DNA of 64,000 nt from Acrocarpospora corrugata (lineage in GTDB: Bacteria; Actinomycetota; Actinomycetes; Streptosporangiales; Streptosporangiaceae): positions 1 to 64,000 of the forward strand of contig NZ_BLAD01000066.1 in NCBI RefSeq assembly GCF_009687845.1, in the 5' to 3' direction. A program made the position numbers and the translations under genes. The stretch's first letter is position 1. Every line of letters starts with the position of its first letter. This document shows, piece after piece, positions 52,938 to 62,041 of this stretch. The notes under the pieces were generated by a model. The model ran no database searches. It was not told where the DNA came from and saw only the letters and a program-made list of their open reading frames with translations.

Positions 52938-53813
52938 GTGACCGACACCATTCGGCAGAAGCACCTGGCCGCGCGTGACAGCAAGGCCAAGCGCGGCACC
53001 ATCCTCGGCGTCGGGCTGGTCATCGCGCTCGCGGCCCTGACCGCCTGCGGCGGCTCCGACGCCGAGAAGCCGGTCGCCGGGGCCGAGACCGAGGCTCCCT
53101 CGTCGGCGCCGCCGTCGGCGGTCCCGTCCGCGGTCCCCTCGGAGCTTCCGGAGCCGAGCGCGCCCGCCACGGTCGATCCCGCCAAGGTGACCTGCGAGTA
53201 CCGCAAGGACGACAGCGGCAGCCCGGCCAAGTTCGTCGGCTTCCCGCCCAAGAAGCCGACCAAGGCGGCGCTGCGCGCCAAGACCATGACGGTGCGCACC
53301 AACCAGGGCGACATCGTGATCGAGCTGACGCCGTACACGCCGTGCACGGTGAACTCCTTCGCGTTCCTGGCGGGCAAGAAGTACTTCGACAACACGGTCT
53401 GCCACCGGCTGGTCACGGCCGAGACCAACGGGCTTGACCTGCTGCAGTGCGGCGACCCGCAGGCCAAGGGCGACGGGGAGAACCCGACCGACGGCACCGG
53501 CGGCCCTGGGTACCTGTTCCCGGATGAGAACCTCGGACCGCAGTACGTGCGCGGGGTGGTCTTCATGGCGCAGGGCGGCGACGCGGCCAACTCCAACGGC
53601 AGCCAGTTCGCGATCTCCTTCAGCAACGAGAACGCCCAGCTGCCCGCCGCGTACACGCCGTTCGGCGTGGTGGTGCAGGGCATGGAGGTCGTCGACAAGA
53701 TCGTCAAGGGCGGCGTCAACACCGCGCCCGACGGCATCGACATCACCAGCGACGAGGGCGGCTCGAACGCGCCGAAGCTCCCCGTCAAGATCAAGACGGT
53801 CGTGGTGCGCTAG
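52938..53813 (+). CDS. Cyclophilin-type peptidyl-prolyl isomerase, lipoprotein
   Basis: A 291-residue extracytoplasmic folding catalyst. The N-terminus is a lipoprotein signal: a basic region, LGVGLVIALAALTA and the lipobox Leu-Thr-Ala-Cys. A Ser-Pro-Ala-rich linker follows and then the cyclophilin domain (TMTVRTNQGDIVIELTPYTP to the end), with CHRLV, GGPGYLFPDENL and NSNGSQFAISF marking the active-site groove. GTG 52938 is preferred (GAAGG seven bases upstream, start like its paralogue at 59885); ATG 52923 is also in frame. It is divergent from the protease gene. Confidence 0.9.
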   Translation: MTDTIRQKHLAARDSKAKRGTILGVGLVIALAALTACGGSDAEKPVAGAETEAPSSAPPSAVPSAVPSELPEPSAPATVDPAKVTCEYRKDDSGSPAKFVGFPPKKPTKAALRAKTMTVRTNQGDIVIELTPYTPCTVNSFAFLAGKKYFDNTVCHRLVTAETNGLDLLQCGDPQAKGDGENPTDGTGGPGYLFPDENLGPQYVRGVVFMAQGGDAANSNGSQFAISFSNENAQLPAAYTPFGVVVQGMEVVDKIVKGGVNTAPDGIDITSDEGGSNAPKLPVKIKTVVVR

Positions 53814-53817
53814 CCTG

Positions 53818-53848
53818 ACCGAATTTCTGGTCGGTTTCTGACTTTTTG
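53818..53848 (+). terminator. Weak terminator after the cyclophilin lipoprotein gene
   Basis: Arms ACCGA (53818-53822) and TCGGT (53831-53835) enclose eight bases and are followed by a T-rich run ending in TTTTTG, five bases after the stop. The stem is short, but the T tract is good for this genome. Confidence 0.4.
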
Positions 53849-53852
53849 TGTC

Positions 53853-53890
53853 TGGTACGGTTCGCACCATTAGTACCGCGAGCCGTACCA
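53853..53890. promoter_or_regulatory. 13-base inverted repeat upstream of the methyltransferase gene
   Basis: Arms TGGTACGGTTCGC (53853-53865) and GCGAGCCGTACCA (53878-53890) match at 12 of 13 positions and are 12 bases apart. The site lies about 100 bases before the methyltransferase start. An operator for the methyltransferase-P450 pair is the favoured reading; there is no T tract directly after it. Confidence 0.5.
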
Positions 53891-53989
53891 TGCACGGAAA
53901 TGTCGTGAAACGCGGACCTCACGCGGGTCACGAGACCCTTCAGACTCTCCCCACCGGCCGGAGGCGGAGCGACGCCGGAAGGCGAGGAC

Positions 53990-54802
53990 GTGACCGATCG
54001 CGAGCAGGCCCCGTCGTGGGTGATCAACCCGCACGTGCCCAGCGTGGCGCGGATGTACGACTACTACCTGGGCGGCAAGGACAACTTCGCGGCCGACCGT
54101 GAGGCCGCCGAACAGGTCCTCTCGATCATGCCGTACGTGCGGGAGTTCACCCGCGACAACCGCGCCTTCCTGTCCCGCTCGGTCCGGCTCATCGCCGACG
54201 CCGGGGTGCGCCAGTTCCTCGACATCGGCTCCGGCCTGCCGACCAGGGAGAACGTGCACCAGGTCGCCCAGCAGAGCGCCCCAGACTCCCGGGTCGTCTA
54301 CGTCGACAACGACCCGATCGTGCTGGCCCACGGCCGCGCCCTGCTCGCCGAGAACCCGCTCACCACGGTCGTCCAGGCCGACCTGCGCGAGCCGAAGGCC
54401 ATCCTGGACCACCCCGAGGTGGCCGCCAGGATCGACTTCGGCCAGCCGGTCGCGGTGCTCCTGCTCGCCGTGCTGCACTTCGTGCCCGACGACGACGAGG
54501 CCGCCTCGATCGTGGCCCGGCTGCGGGAGCGGCTGGCGCCCGGCAGCTACCTGGTGATCTCGCACGGGCACGCCGGGCGGGTCAGCAAGGAGGACGAGAT
54601 CCTGGTGACCAGCACGTACAAGGCCACCAAGACGGGCAACCTGACCCCCAGGACCGCCGACCAGATTCTCGCCTACTTCGAGGGCTTGCAGCTGCTGAAG
54701 CCCGGCTTGGTGCCGGTGGAGGCCTGGCGGCCGGAGTACGAGGACGTCAAGCCGAACTGGGACCGGGCCGGCTTCCTCGGCGGCGTCGGCCACCTGACCT
54801 GA
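53990..54802 (+). CDS. SAM-dependent methyltransferase, DUF574 type
   Basis: A 270-residue class I methyltransferase of the actinobacterial DUF574 family, with the family opening ARMYDYYLGGKDNFAADREA, the SAM loop FLDIGSGLPTREN, VVYVDNDPIVLAHG and LLAVLHFVPDDDEA. The family is large in actinobacteria and mostly unassigned. GTG at 53990 is the start. The P450 gene begins nine bases after the stop, so the two are one unit and could act in turn on one small molecule, which is inference. Confidence 0.92.
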   Translation: MTDREQAPSWVINPHVPSVARMYDYYLGGKDNFAADREAAEQVLSIMPYVREFTRDNRAFLSRSVRLIADAGVRQFLDIGSGLPTRENVHQVAQQSAPDSRVVYVDNDPIVLAHGRALLAENPLTTVVQADLREPKAILDHPEVAARIDFGQPVAVLLLAVLHFVPDDDEAASIVARLRERLAPGSYLVISHGHAGRVSKEDEILVTSTYKATKTGNLTPRTADQILAYFEGLQLLKPGLVPVEAWRPEYEDVKPNWDRAGFLGGVGHLT

Positions 54803-54811
54803 GGGCCGGTC

Positions 54812-55990
54812 GTGCTGCCGCCGAGTTTCCTGCTGAGTCCCGAGTTCGCCGCCGATCCGTACCCGCTCCACGCGGAGCTACGTGAGCGCGGCCCGGTGCA
54901 CGCGATCGAGTTCCCGCCCGGCGCACGCGGCTTCCTGGTGGTCGGCTACGAGCACGGCCGGGCCGCGCTCAGCGATCCTCGCCTGTCCAAGGACACCCGC
55001 CACAGCGAACTCCCGGTGCGCGGCGAGCTGTTCTTCGGCGACACCCTGCTCGGCGTCGACCCGCCCGACCACACCCGGCTCCGCGCGCTGGTCGCCAAGG
55101 CGTTCACCGCCCGCCGGACGGAGTCGCTGCGCCCCCGTGTGCAGGAGATCGCCGACGCGCTGCTCGACGCCATCGCGGGGGACGGCGAAGCCGACCTGAT
55201 CGAGTCGTTCGCCTTCCCGCTGCCGATCATCGTCATCTGTGAGCTCATCGGGGTCCCCGCAGCCGACCGGGACGCCATCCGGGCCTGGACGGCCGCCCTC
55301 ACCGTGCCCAGCCTCTCCGCCGAGGCCACCGCGCGCCGCAGAACCGCCGCCAAGGCCCTGAACGCCTATCTCCGGGACATTCTTGCCGAGCGCCGCCTGG
55401 AACCCCAGGACGACCTCCTGACGGCTCTACTGGCTGCCCGGGAAGGCGACGCCCTGCTCGCCGAGGCCGAACTCCTCGGCACGATCGCCTTGATCCTGAT
55501 CGCCGGCCACGAGACCACCGTCAACCTGATCGGCAACGGCGTCCTGGCCCTGCTCCGCAATCGGGACCAGCGCGCCCTCCTCGCCGCCCGCCCCGACCTC
55601 ATCCCGGCGGCCGTCGAAGAGTTCCTCCGCTACGACCCCCCGGTCGAGCGCGCCACGCAACGGATCGCCCTCGAAGACCTGGAGATCGCCGGCACCCCGA
55701 TCCCCCGCGGTTCCTGGGTCCACATCTCGCTGGCCGCCGCCCACCACGATCCGGCCGCCTTCGCGAACCCGTCCCGGCTGGACCTCACCCGCCCAGACAA
55801 CCGCCACATCGCCTTCGGCCACGGCATCCACCACTGCCTGGGCGCCCCGCTGGCCCGCCTCGAAGGCCAGATCGCCTTCGAGACCCTGCTCCGCCGTCTG
55901 CCCACCCTCGAACTCGCCACCGACGACCCGACGTGGGCCGTCAGCGGCTCGATCGTGCGCGGCCTGACCGCCCTGCCCGTCCGTTTCTGA
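54812..55990 (+). CDS. Cytochrome P450
   Basis: A 392-residue soluble haem monooxygenase. The oxygen-activating I-helix motif AGHETT is at 231-236, the ExxR pair in EEFLRYDPP, and the haem loop FGHGIHHCLG has the thiolate cysteine at 342. Length and sequence style match actinobacterial tailoring or catabolic P450s; no ferredoxin or reductase gene is adjacent, so electrons must come from elsewhere. It is co-transcribed with the methyltransferase. The substrate is unknown. Confidence 0.94.
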   Translation: MLPPSFLLSPEFAADPYPLHAELRERGPVHAIEFPPGARGFLVVGYEHGRAALSDPRLSKDTRHSELPVRGELFFGDTLLGVDPPDHTRLRALVAKAFTARRTESLRPRVQEIADALLDAIAGDGEADLIESFAFPLPIIVICELIGVPAADRDAIRAWTAALTVPSLSAEATARRRTAAKALNAYLRDILAERRLEPQDDLLTALLAAREGDALLAEAELLGTIALILIAGHETTVNLIGNGVLALLRNRDQRALLAARPDLIPAAVEEFLRYDPPVERATQRIALEDLEIAGTPIPRGSWVHISLAAAHHDPAAFANPSRLDLTRPDNRHIAFGHGIHHCLGAPLARLEGQIAFETLLRRLPTLELATDDPTWAVSGSIVRGLTALPVRF

Positions 55991-56015
55991 AGCCGGGCGG
56001 GCCCCTTTACAAAGC

Positions 56016-56049
56016 AAGGCCCCGGCGACAGGCACGTCGCCGGGGCCTT
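56016..56049. terminator. Bidirectional terminator between the P450 gene and aspS
   Basis: Perfect 14-base arms, AAGGCCCCGGCGAC and GTCGCCGGGGCCTT, enclose AGGCAC between two convergent genes. On the aspS strand it is followed by TGCTTTGT. The stem is strong and should serve both directions. Confidence 0.85.
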
Positions 56050-56057
56050 GCGAAAGA

Positions 56058-57797
56058 TCAGACCAGTTCCTGGGCGCGGGGCTTGGCGTCGACGCCCGCT
56101 TCCTTGCGCTGGTCAACCGTGATCGGGGTGGGAGCCCCGGTCAGCGGGTCGAAGCCCGACGCGGTCTTCGGGAAGGCGATGACGTCGCGGATCGAGTCGC
56201 CGCCCGACAGCAGCATGCAGACCCGGTCCCAGCCGTAGGCGATGCCTCCGTGCGGGGGCGGGCCGTACTTGAAGGCTTCGAGCAGGAAGCCGAACTTGCT
56301 CTCGGCCTCCTCCTTGGAGATGCCCAGCACGGCGAAGACGCGCTCCTGCATCTCGGCGCGGTGGATCCGGATCGAGCCGCCGCCGATCTCCATGCCGTTG
56401 CAGACCATGTCGTAGGCGTAGGCGAGCGCCTCGCCCGGGTGGTCCTGGAAGTCGTCGGCCCACTCCGGCTTGGGGCCGGTGAACGGGTGGTGCACGGCGG
56501 TCCAGCCGCCCTCGCCGTCCTCCTCGAACATGGGGGCGTCCACCACCCACAGGAAGGACCACTGGGACTCGTCGATCAGGCCGCAGCGGCGGCCGATCTC
56601 CAGGCGGGCCGCGCCCAGCAGGTCACGGGCGGCGCGGGCCGGGCCGGCCGCGAAGAAGATCGCGTCGCCGACCTTGGCGCCGGTGGCGGCGGCCAGGCCG
56701 GAGATCTCCTCCTCCGACAGGTTCTTGGCCACCGGGCCGCCGAAGCCGTCCTCCTGGACCAGCACGTACGCCAGGCCGCGCGCGCCGCGCGACTTGGCCC
56801 AGTCCTGCCAGCCGTCCAGCTCCTTGCGGGTCTGGGAGGCGCCGCCGGGCATCACGATCGCGCCGACGTGCGCGGCCTGGAACACCCGGAAGGTGGTCTT
56901 GGCGAAGTACTCGGTGAGGTCGACCAGTTCGCAGCCGAAGCGCAGGTCCGGCTTGTCGGAGCCGTACCGGGCCATCGCCTCGGCGTAGGTGATCCGGGGC
57001 AGCGGGCGCGGCATGGTGTAGCCGACGGTCTCCTGCCAGACCCGGGACATGATGGCCTCGCCGAGCTCCATCACGTCGTCCTGGTCGACGAAGGACATCT
57101 CGATGTCGATCTGGGTGAACTCGGGCTGCCGGTCGGCGCGCAGGTCCTCGTCCCGGAAACACTTGGTCAGCTGGTAGTAGCGCTCCAGGCCGGCCACCAT
57201 GAGCAGCTGCTTGAACAGCTGCGGCGACTGCGGCAGCGCGTACCAGTTGCCGGGCTGGAGCCGCACCGGGACCAGGAAGTCGCGCGCGCCCTCGGGCGTG
57301 GACCTGGTCAGGTTGGGCGTCTCCACGTAGACGAAGTTCCGCTCCCGCATCACCTCGTGCACCAGGTAGGTGGCCTGGGAGCGGGTCCGCAGCGCGTCGC
57401 CGACCTGCTGGCGGCGGATGTCCAGGTAGCGGTAGCGCAGCCGGGCCTCCTCCGAGACGCCGGCGTTCCCCTCGATCGGGAACGGCAGCGGCGCGGCCTC
57501 GCTCAGCACCTCCACCCGGGAGGCGACGACCTCGATCGCGCCGGTCGGCAGGTCGGGGTTGTCGTTGCCCTCCGGCCGGACCCGCACCTCGCCGACGACC
57601 TTCACGCAGTATTCGGAGCGCAGCCCGTGCGCGTCGTCCTCCTCGCGGAAGACCACCTGGGCCGAGCCGGAGGCGTCGCGCAGGTCGATGAACACCACGC
57701 CGCCGTGGTCACGGCGGCGTGCTACCCAGCCCGCCAGCGTCACCTGCCGGCCGGCATGCTCCGGACGAAGCGTTCCTGCTTCGTGGGTGCGGATCAC
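56058..57797 (-). CDS. aspS: Aspartyl-tRNA synthetase
   Basis: Class IIb synthetase of 579 residues: N-terminal OB-fold anticodon domain ([20 protein letters not shown]), motif 2 in [18 protein letters not shown], the bacterial GAD insertion and motif 3 in [16 protein letters not shown]. The start is GTG 57797, overlapping the hisS stop (GTGA). Whether it also charges tRNA-Asn cannot be decided here. It is the last gene of the MBL-hisS-aspS leftward unit, ended by the strong terminator. Confidence 0.97.
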   Translation of the reverse strand: MIRTHEAGTLRPEHAGRQVTLAGWVARRRDHGGVVFIDLRDASGSAQVVFREEDDAHGLRSEYCVKVVGEVRVRPEGNDNPDLPTGAIEVVASRVEVLSEAAPLPFPIEGNAGVSEEARLRYRYLDIRRQQVGDALRTRSQATYLVHEVMRERNFVYVETPNLTRSTPEGARDFLVPVRLQPGNWYALPQSPQLFKQLLMVAGLERYYQLTKCFRDEDLRADRQPEFTQIDIEMSFVDQDDVMELGEAIMSRVWQETVGYTMPRPLPRITYAEAMARYGSDKPDLRFGCELVDLTEYFAKTTFRVFQAAHVGAIVMPGGASQTRKELDGWQDWAKSRGARGLAYVLVQEDGFGGPVAKNLSEEEISGLAAATGAKVGDAIFFAAGPARAARDLLGAARLEIGRRCGLIDESQWSFLWVVDAPMFEEDGEGGWTAVHHPFTGPKPEWADDFQDHPGEALAYAYDMVCNGMEIGGGSIRIHRAEMQERVFAVLGISKEEAESKFGFLLEAFKYGPPPHGGIAYGWDRVCMLLSGGDSIRDVIAFPKTASGFDPLTGAPTPITVDQRKEAGVDAKPRAQELV

Positions 57798-59050
57798 GAG
57801 AGTTTCCCTTTCAGGACGTCGGCGACCTCGGCAATCGGCACCGCGGTCTGCTCAGCAGTGGTCAGATCTTTCACTTGTACGGCTCCCGCCGCCAGATCCC
57901 GATCCCCGAGGATAAGGGCGAACCGGGCGCCGCTGCGGTCGGCGGCCTTCATGGCCCCCTTCACCCCGCGCCCCCCGAAGGCCATGTCGGCCGAGAGCCC
58001 GGCCCGCCGCAACGCCACGACCAGGCCGAACACCGCCCGCCTGGCCTCCTCGCCGAGCGGCACCGCGAACACGTCGACGGTGGCCGGCTGGGCGTCGAAC
58101 AGCCCTTCCGCCTCCATCGCCAGCACGGTGCGGTCCACCCCGAGCGCCCACCCGACGCTGGGCAGCGGCGGCCCGCCGATCATCTCGCTCAGCCCGTCGT
58201 AGCGGCCCCCGCCGCCGACCGCGGACTGCGACCCGAGCCCGTCGTGCAGGAACTCGAAGGTGGTCCTGGTGTAGTAGTCCAGGCCGCGCACCAGCCGGGG
58301 ATCGTCGGTGTAGGTCACCCCGGCGGCGGTCAGCAGCGTGCGCACCTCTTCGTGGTAGGCCTTGCAGGCCCCGCACAGGTGGTCGGTCACCAGCGGCGCC
58401 CCCGCCAGCTGGGCCTGCACCTCGGGGCGTTTGTCGTCCAGCACCCGGAGCGGGTTGATCTCGATCCGCTGCCGGGTCTGCTCGTCCAGGTCGAGCCCGC
58501 GCAGGAAGTCCTGCAGCGCGGCCCGGTAGGCCGGCCGGCACTCCGCGCAGCCCAGCGAGTTGAGCAGCAGCCGCACCCCGGTCAGCCCGAGCGCCGCGTA
58601 GCCGTCCACCGCCAGCACGATCAGCTCGGCGTCCACGGCCGGGTCCTCGGTGCCGATGGCTTCCGCGCCCACCTGGGAGAAGTGCCGGTAGCGGCCCTTC
58701 TGGGCCCGCTCGTAGCGGTAGTAGCTGCCCGAGTACCAGAGTTTGACCGGCAGCGGGCCGCCGGGCAGGCCGTGCTCCAGCACGGCCCGGACCACCGAGG
58801 CGGTCCCCTCCGGGCGGAGCGTGATGGACCGCCCGCCCTTGTCGACGAAGGTGTACATCTCCTTCGTCACGATGTCGGTGGACTCGCCGACCCCGCGGGA
58901 GAACAGACCGGTGTCCTCGAACGCGGGCGTCTCGATGTAGCCGTACCCGGCCCTGCGGGCGGGCGCGGACAGCGCGTCGCGGACGGCGAGCACGCGCTCG
59001 GAGCGCGGCGGCATCCAGTCGAAGGTGCCTTTGGGCGCCTGAAAGCTCAT
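57794..59050 (-). CDS. hisS: Histidyl-tRNA synthetase
   Basis: Class IIa synthetase of 418 residues: motif 1 region [19 protein letters not shown], motif 2 around [20 protein letters not shown], the histidine-specific motif [19 protein letters not shown], and a C-terminal anticodon domain with [13 protein letters not shown]. An extra CxxC pair (CAEC and CGAC) lies in the middle insertion. The ATG shares one base with the MBL stop (TAATG), and the stop overlaps aspS, so the three are one operon. Confidence 0.97.
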   Translation of the reverse strand: MSFQAPKGTFDWMPPRSERVLAVRDALSAPARRAGYGYIETPAFEDTGLFSRGVGESTDIVTKEMYTFVDKGGRSITLRPEGTASVVRAVLEHGLPGGPLPVKLWYSGSYYRYERAQKGRYRHFSQVGAEAIGTEDPAVDAELIVLAVDGYAALGLTGVRLLLNSLGCAECRPAYRAALQDFLRGLDLDEQTRQRIEINPLRVLDDKRPEVQAQLAGAPLVTDHLCGACKAYHEEVRTLLTAAGVTYTDDPRLVRGLDYYTRTTFEFLHDGLGSQSAVGGGGRYDGLSEMIGGPPLPSVGWALGVDRTVLAMEAEGLFDAQPATVDVFAVPLGEEARRAVFGLVVALRRAGLSADMAFGGRGVKGAMKAADRSGARFALILGDRDLAAGAVQVKDLTTAEQTAVPIAEVADVLKGKLS

Positions 59051-59739
59051 TACAGTCCCCTGTGAGGGCCACGCGCGGGCGGCAACTCCTGAAGGTAGGG
59101 GTTGACGGCCCGCTCGCGGCCGATGGTCGTCTGTGGTCCATGGCCGGGCAGCACGGCCGTCTCGTCCGGCAGCGTCATCGTGGCGGCGAGGCTGCTCATC
59201 ATGGCCGAGTGGTCGCCGCCCGGGAGATCGGTGCGGCCGATCGAACCGGCGAACAGCAGATCGCCGGAGAACAAGACCGGGGGGATCTCCTCGGCCGGGG
59301 GCAGCCGGAACGTCACCGAGCCCCGGGTGTGCCCGGGGCGGTGATCGACGGTCAGCTCCAGGCCGGCGAGTTTCAGGGTCGCGCCGTCGGTCAGCTCGCG
59401 CACGTCGTCGGGCTCGCTCAGTTCGAGGCCGCCGAACAGCTGGCTGGCCTGCGCCGAGATCCCCTTGGCCGGATCGGTGAGAAGTTCACGGTCGTCCGGA
59501 TGAATCCATGCAGGAATGTCCCGGGCTCCGCAGACCGGCGCGACCGACCAGACGTGATCGAGGTGACCGTGCGTCAGCACGACCGCGACGGGCTTGAGCC
59601 GGTGCTCGCGCAGCACCTCGTCCAGCTCCCCGACAGCGTCCTGACCTGGGTCGACGACCACGCACTCGGCACCGGCCCCGGGCGCGATCACATAACAATT
59701 TGCCTGGAAGGACCCAGCGGGGAACGCGGCGATCAACAA
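59050..59739 (-). CDS. MBL-fold hydrolase, glyoxalase II-like
   Basis: A 229-residue metallo-beta-lactamase-fold hydrolase with the metal motif THGHLDH at 56-62, a later histidine in RPGHTRGS, the bridging aspartate in [19 protein letters not shown] and the last ligand in LPGHGP. The layout is that of YcbL/glyoxalase II-like thioester hydrolases. The start is TTG at 59739 with GAGG eight bases upstream. The position directly before hisS is kept in related actinobacteria, as I recall it; a link to translation is not known. Confidence 0.92.
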   Translation of the reverse strand: MLIAAFPAGSFQANCYVIAPGAGAECVVVDPGQDAVGELDEVLREHRLKPVAVVLTHGHLDHVWSVAPVCGARDIPAWIHPDDRELLTDPAKGISAQASQLFGGLELSEPDDVRELTDGATLKLAGLELTVDHRPGHTRGSVTFRLPPAEEIPPVLFSGDLLFAGSIGRTDLPGGDHSAMMSSLAATMTLPDETAVLPGHGPQTTIGRERAVNPYLQELPPARGPHRGL

Positions 59740-59884
59740 CGGAGAGGCCTCGATGTCTCAAGGATTGCGCGAGCGAATGTAACCGAAGGGTACCGGTGCG
59801 GGTCGGCGGGCTGCGAACTAATACCTGTGTGCCGATACGATTCGCCCACCTCAATAGTCATTCTTGGACAGTCGGGAGGACGAA

Positions 59885-60712
59885 GTGGTCAGCGGTAAGG
59901 ACCGCCAGAAGCAACTCGCGCGCGAGCATTACGAGCGCCAGCAGACCACGCGCGTTCAGCGGGAGCGCGCCGCCAAGCGGACCGCGGCCATCGGCACCAC
60001 CGTCGGCGTCCTGGTGGTGGTCGGCGGCATCGTGGCCGCGGCGACCCTGCTGGGCGGCGGCGACGACGAGGTGACGGCGGCGACGCCCACCGACACCGCG
60101 GTGCCCTCGGCGAGCGCGCCCGCCGCCGGGCCGAAGGCCTACGATCCGGCCTCGGGCACCTGCGAGTACCAGCCGGACGGGCAGGCGGCCAAGGACGTCG
60201 GCCAGCCCCCCGCGAAGGTGGCCGCGCAGCCCGCGACGATGACCATCAAGACCAGCCTGGGCGTGATCGAGGCCAGCCTGGACGGCGCGAAGGCGCCCTG
60301 CACGGTCGGCTCGTTCCAGTTCCTGGCCGAGAAGAAGTACTTCAACGACACCAAGTGTCACCGCCTGACCACCGAGGGCATCAAGGTGCTCCAGTGCGGC
60401 GACCCGACGGCGTCGGGCAGCGGCGGCCCCGGCTACCGCTTCACGGACGAGAACCTGGAAGGCGCCAGCTACAAGCGCGGCGTGCTGGCCATGGCCAACA
60501 GCGGCCCTGGCACCAACGGCAGCCAGTTCTTCATCGTGTACGGCGACGAGACCGACTCACTCCCCGACTCCTACACCCCCTTCGGCACGATCACCAAGGG
60601 CATCGAACTGGTGGACCAGGTGGCCAAGGACGGGGTCGAGGGCGGCGGCGGCGACGGCCCGCCGAAGACGGCTGTCGACATCAAAGACGTGACAATTACC
60701 GGCAAGAGCTGA
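59885..60712 (+). CDS. Cyclophilin-type peptidyl-prolyl isomerase, membrane-anchored
   Basis: A 275-residue paralogue of the lipoprotein at 52.9 kb. It begins VVSGKDRQKQLAREHYERQQ, a basic helix, then one membrane segment (GTTVGVLVVVGGIVAAATLL) without a lipobox cysteine, a linker, and the cyclophilin domain with CHRLTT, GGPGYRFTDENL and TNGSQFFIVY. GTG 59885 has GGGAGG six bases upstream. It is divergent from the MBL-hisS-aspS unit, with a TACGAT box near 59835 as a possible -10. The active site faces outside. Confidence 0.92.
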   Translation: MVSGKDRQKQLAREHYERQQTTRVQRERAAKRTAAIGTTVGVLVVVGGIVAAATLLGGGDDEVTAATPTDTAVPSASAPAAGPKAYDPASGTCEYQPDGQAAKDVGQPPAKVAAQPATMTIKTSLGVIEASLDGAKAPCTVGSFQFLAEKKYFNDTKCHRLTTEGIKVLQCGDPTASGSGGPGYRFTDENLEGASYKRGVLAMANSGPGTNGSQFFIVYGDETDSLPDSYTPFGTITKGIELVDQVAKDGVEGGGGDGPPKTAVDIKDVTITGKS

Positions 60713-60771
60713 CGTAATACAACCAAGGGCCGTTTGCGCCCTGGAGGCTGATTCGAGTGCGGGAGGACACG

Positions 60772-61995
60772 GTGACCACCGACCCGTGGGGCCGGGTAGA
60801 CGACGACGGCACCGTCTACGTGCGTACGGCTGAGGGAGAACGGGCCGTCGGGTCCTGGCAGGCCGGTGAACCGGAAGAGGCGCTGGCCTACTTCCACCGC
60901 AAGTTCGACGAGCTGGCCGGCCAGGTCCAGCTGCTCGAACAGCGGGTCCGGGGCACCGATCTGCCGCCCGCGCAGGCCGAGGCGAGCATCCTCAAGCTCC
61001 GCGAGGCGGTTGCGGAGGCGCACGCGGTCGGCGATCTCGGCTCGCTCAACGATCGCCTCGGGGCGCTGACCGAACTGGTCGGCAAGCGCCGCGAGGAGGT
61101 CCGGGCGGCCCGGGACCAGGCCAGGTCGCAGGCCAAGGAGATCAAGGAACGGATCGTCGCCGAGGCGGAGCGGATCGCCGAGGACGCCACCCACTGGAAG
61201 TCCGGCGGCGAGCGGCTGCGGCAGCTGGTCGAGGAGTGGAAGGCGGCCGAGCGGATCGACCGCGCCACCGAGGCCGGCCTGTGGAAGCGGCTGTCCACCG
61301 CCAGGACGGCGTTCGCGAAGCGGCGTAAGGCGTACTTCTCCTCGCTGGACGAGCAGCGCGACCAGGTGCGCGGCGAGAAGGAGCGGATCGTCATCGAGGC
61401 CGAGGCACTGGCCTCCTCGACCGACTGGAACGCCACCGCCGCCTCCTACCGCGAGCTGATGCGGCAGTGGAAGTCGGCCGGGCGGGCCTCCCGCGAGGCC
61501 GAGGACGACCTGTGGAACCGCTTCAAGGGCGCCCAGGACCTGTTCTTCCAGGCCAGGTCCGCGGTGTTCGCCGAGCGGGACGCCTCGTTCGCCGCCAACG
61601 CGGAGGCCAAGGAGCAGCTGCTGGTGGACGCGGAGAAGATCCTCCCGGTCACCGACGTGCGGGCGGCGCGGAACGCGCTGCGCGCCCTGGTGGAGCGCTG
61701 GGAGGCCGTCGGCCCGGTGCCGCGCGAGCAGCGGGACCGGCTGGAGGGCGGCCTGCGCAAGGTCGACGACGCGGTCCGCAAGGCCGAGGAGGAGCAGTGG
61801 AAGCGCTCCAACCCGGAGGCCAGGGCGCGCGCCCAGGACACGGTGAACCAGCTGCGGAAGTCGATCGAGCAGCTGGAGGGCCGGCTGGCGAAGGCGCAGC
61901 CGGGCAGCAAGGCCGCCAAGGAGGCCGAGGAGTCGATCGCGGCCCGGCGGTCCTGGCTGCAGGAGGCCGAGCGCACGCTGGCCGAGTTCTCCTGA
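60772..61995 (+). CDS. DUF349 coiled-coil protein
   Basis: A 407-residue, highly charged helical protein with three DUF349 repeats, marked by LVEEWKAAERIDRATEAGLW, LMRQWKSAGRASREAEDDLW and LVERWEAVGPVPREQRDRL, and long coiled coils between them. It begins TTDPWGRVDDDGTVYVRTAE, conserved in actinobacteria. GTG 60772 (GGGAGG five bases upstream) is preferred to the GTG at 60757. Its function is not settled; the place between the cyclophilin gene and relA is kept in related genomes. It ends at a strong terminator. Confidence 0.92.
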   Translation: MTTDPWGRVDDDGTVYVRTAEGERAVGSWQAGEPEEALAYFHRKFDELAGQVQLLEQRVRGTDLPPAQAEASILKLREAVAEAHAVGDLGSLNDRLGALTELVGKRREEVRAARDQARSQAKEIKERIVAEAERIAEDATHWKSGGERLRQLVEEWKAAERIDRATEAGLWKRLSTARTAFAKRRKAYFSSLDEQRDQVRGEKERIVIEAEALASSTDWNATAASYRELMRQWKSAGRASREAEDDLWNRFKGAQDLFFQARSAVFAERDASFAANAEAKEQLLVDAEKILPVTDVRAARNALRALVERWEAVGPVPREQRDRLEGGLRKVDDAVRKAEEEQWKRSNPEARARAQDTVNQLRKSIEQLEGRLAKAQPGSKAAKEAEESIAARRSWLQEAERTLAEFS

Positions 61996-62009
61996 TCAGC
62001 TCATGACGG

Positions 62010-62033
62010 AGCCCCCGCCGGTCGGCGGGGGCT
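62010..62033. terminator. Terminator between the DUF349 gene and relA
   Basis: Perfect ten-base arms, AGCCCCCGCC and GGCGGGGGCT, enclose GGTC and are followed by TTTCGTCTGTT on the plus strand. The convergent relA gene ends nine bases beyond, so it may act in both directions. Confidence 0.85.
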
Positions 62034-62041
62034 TTCGTCTG

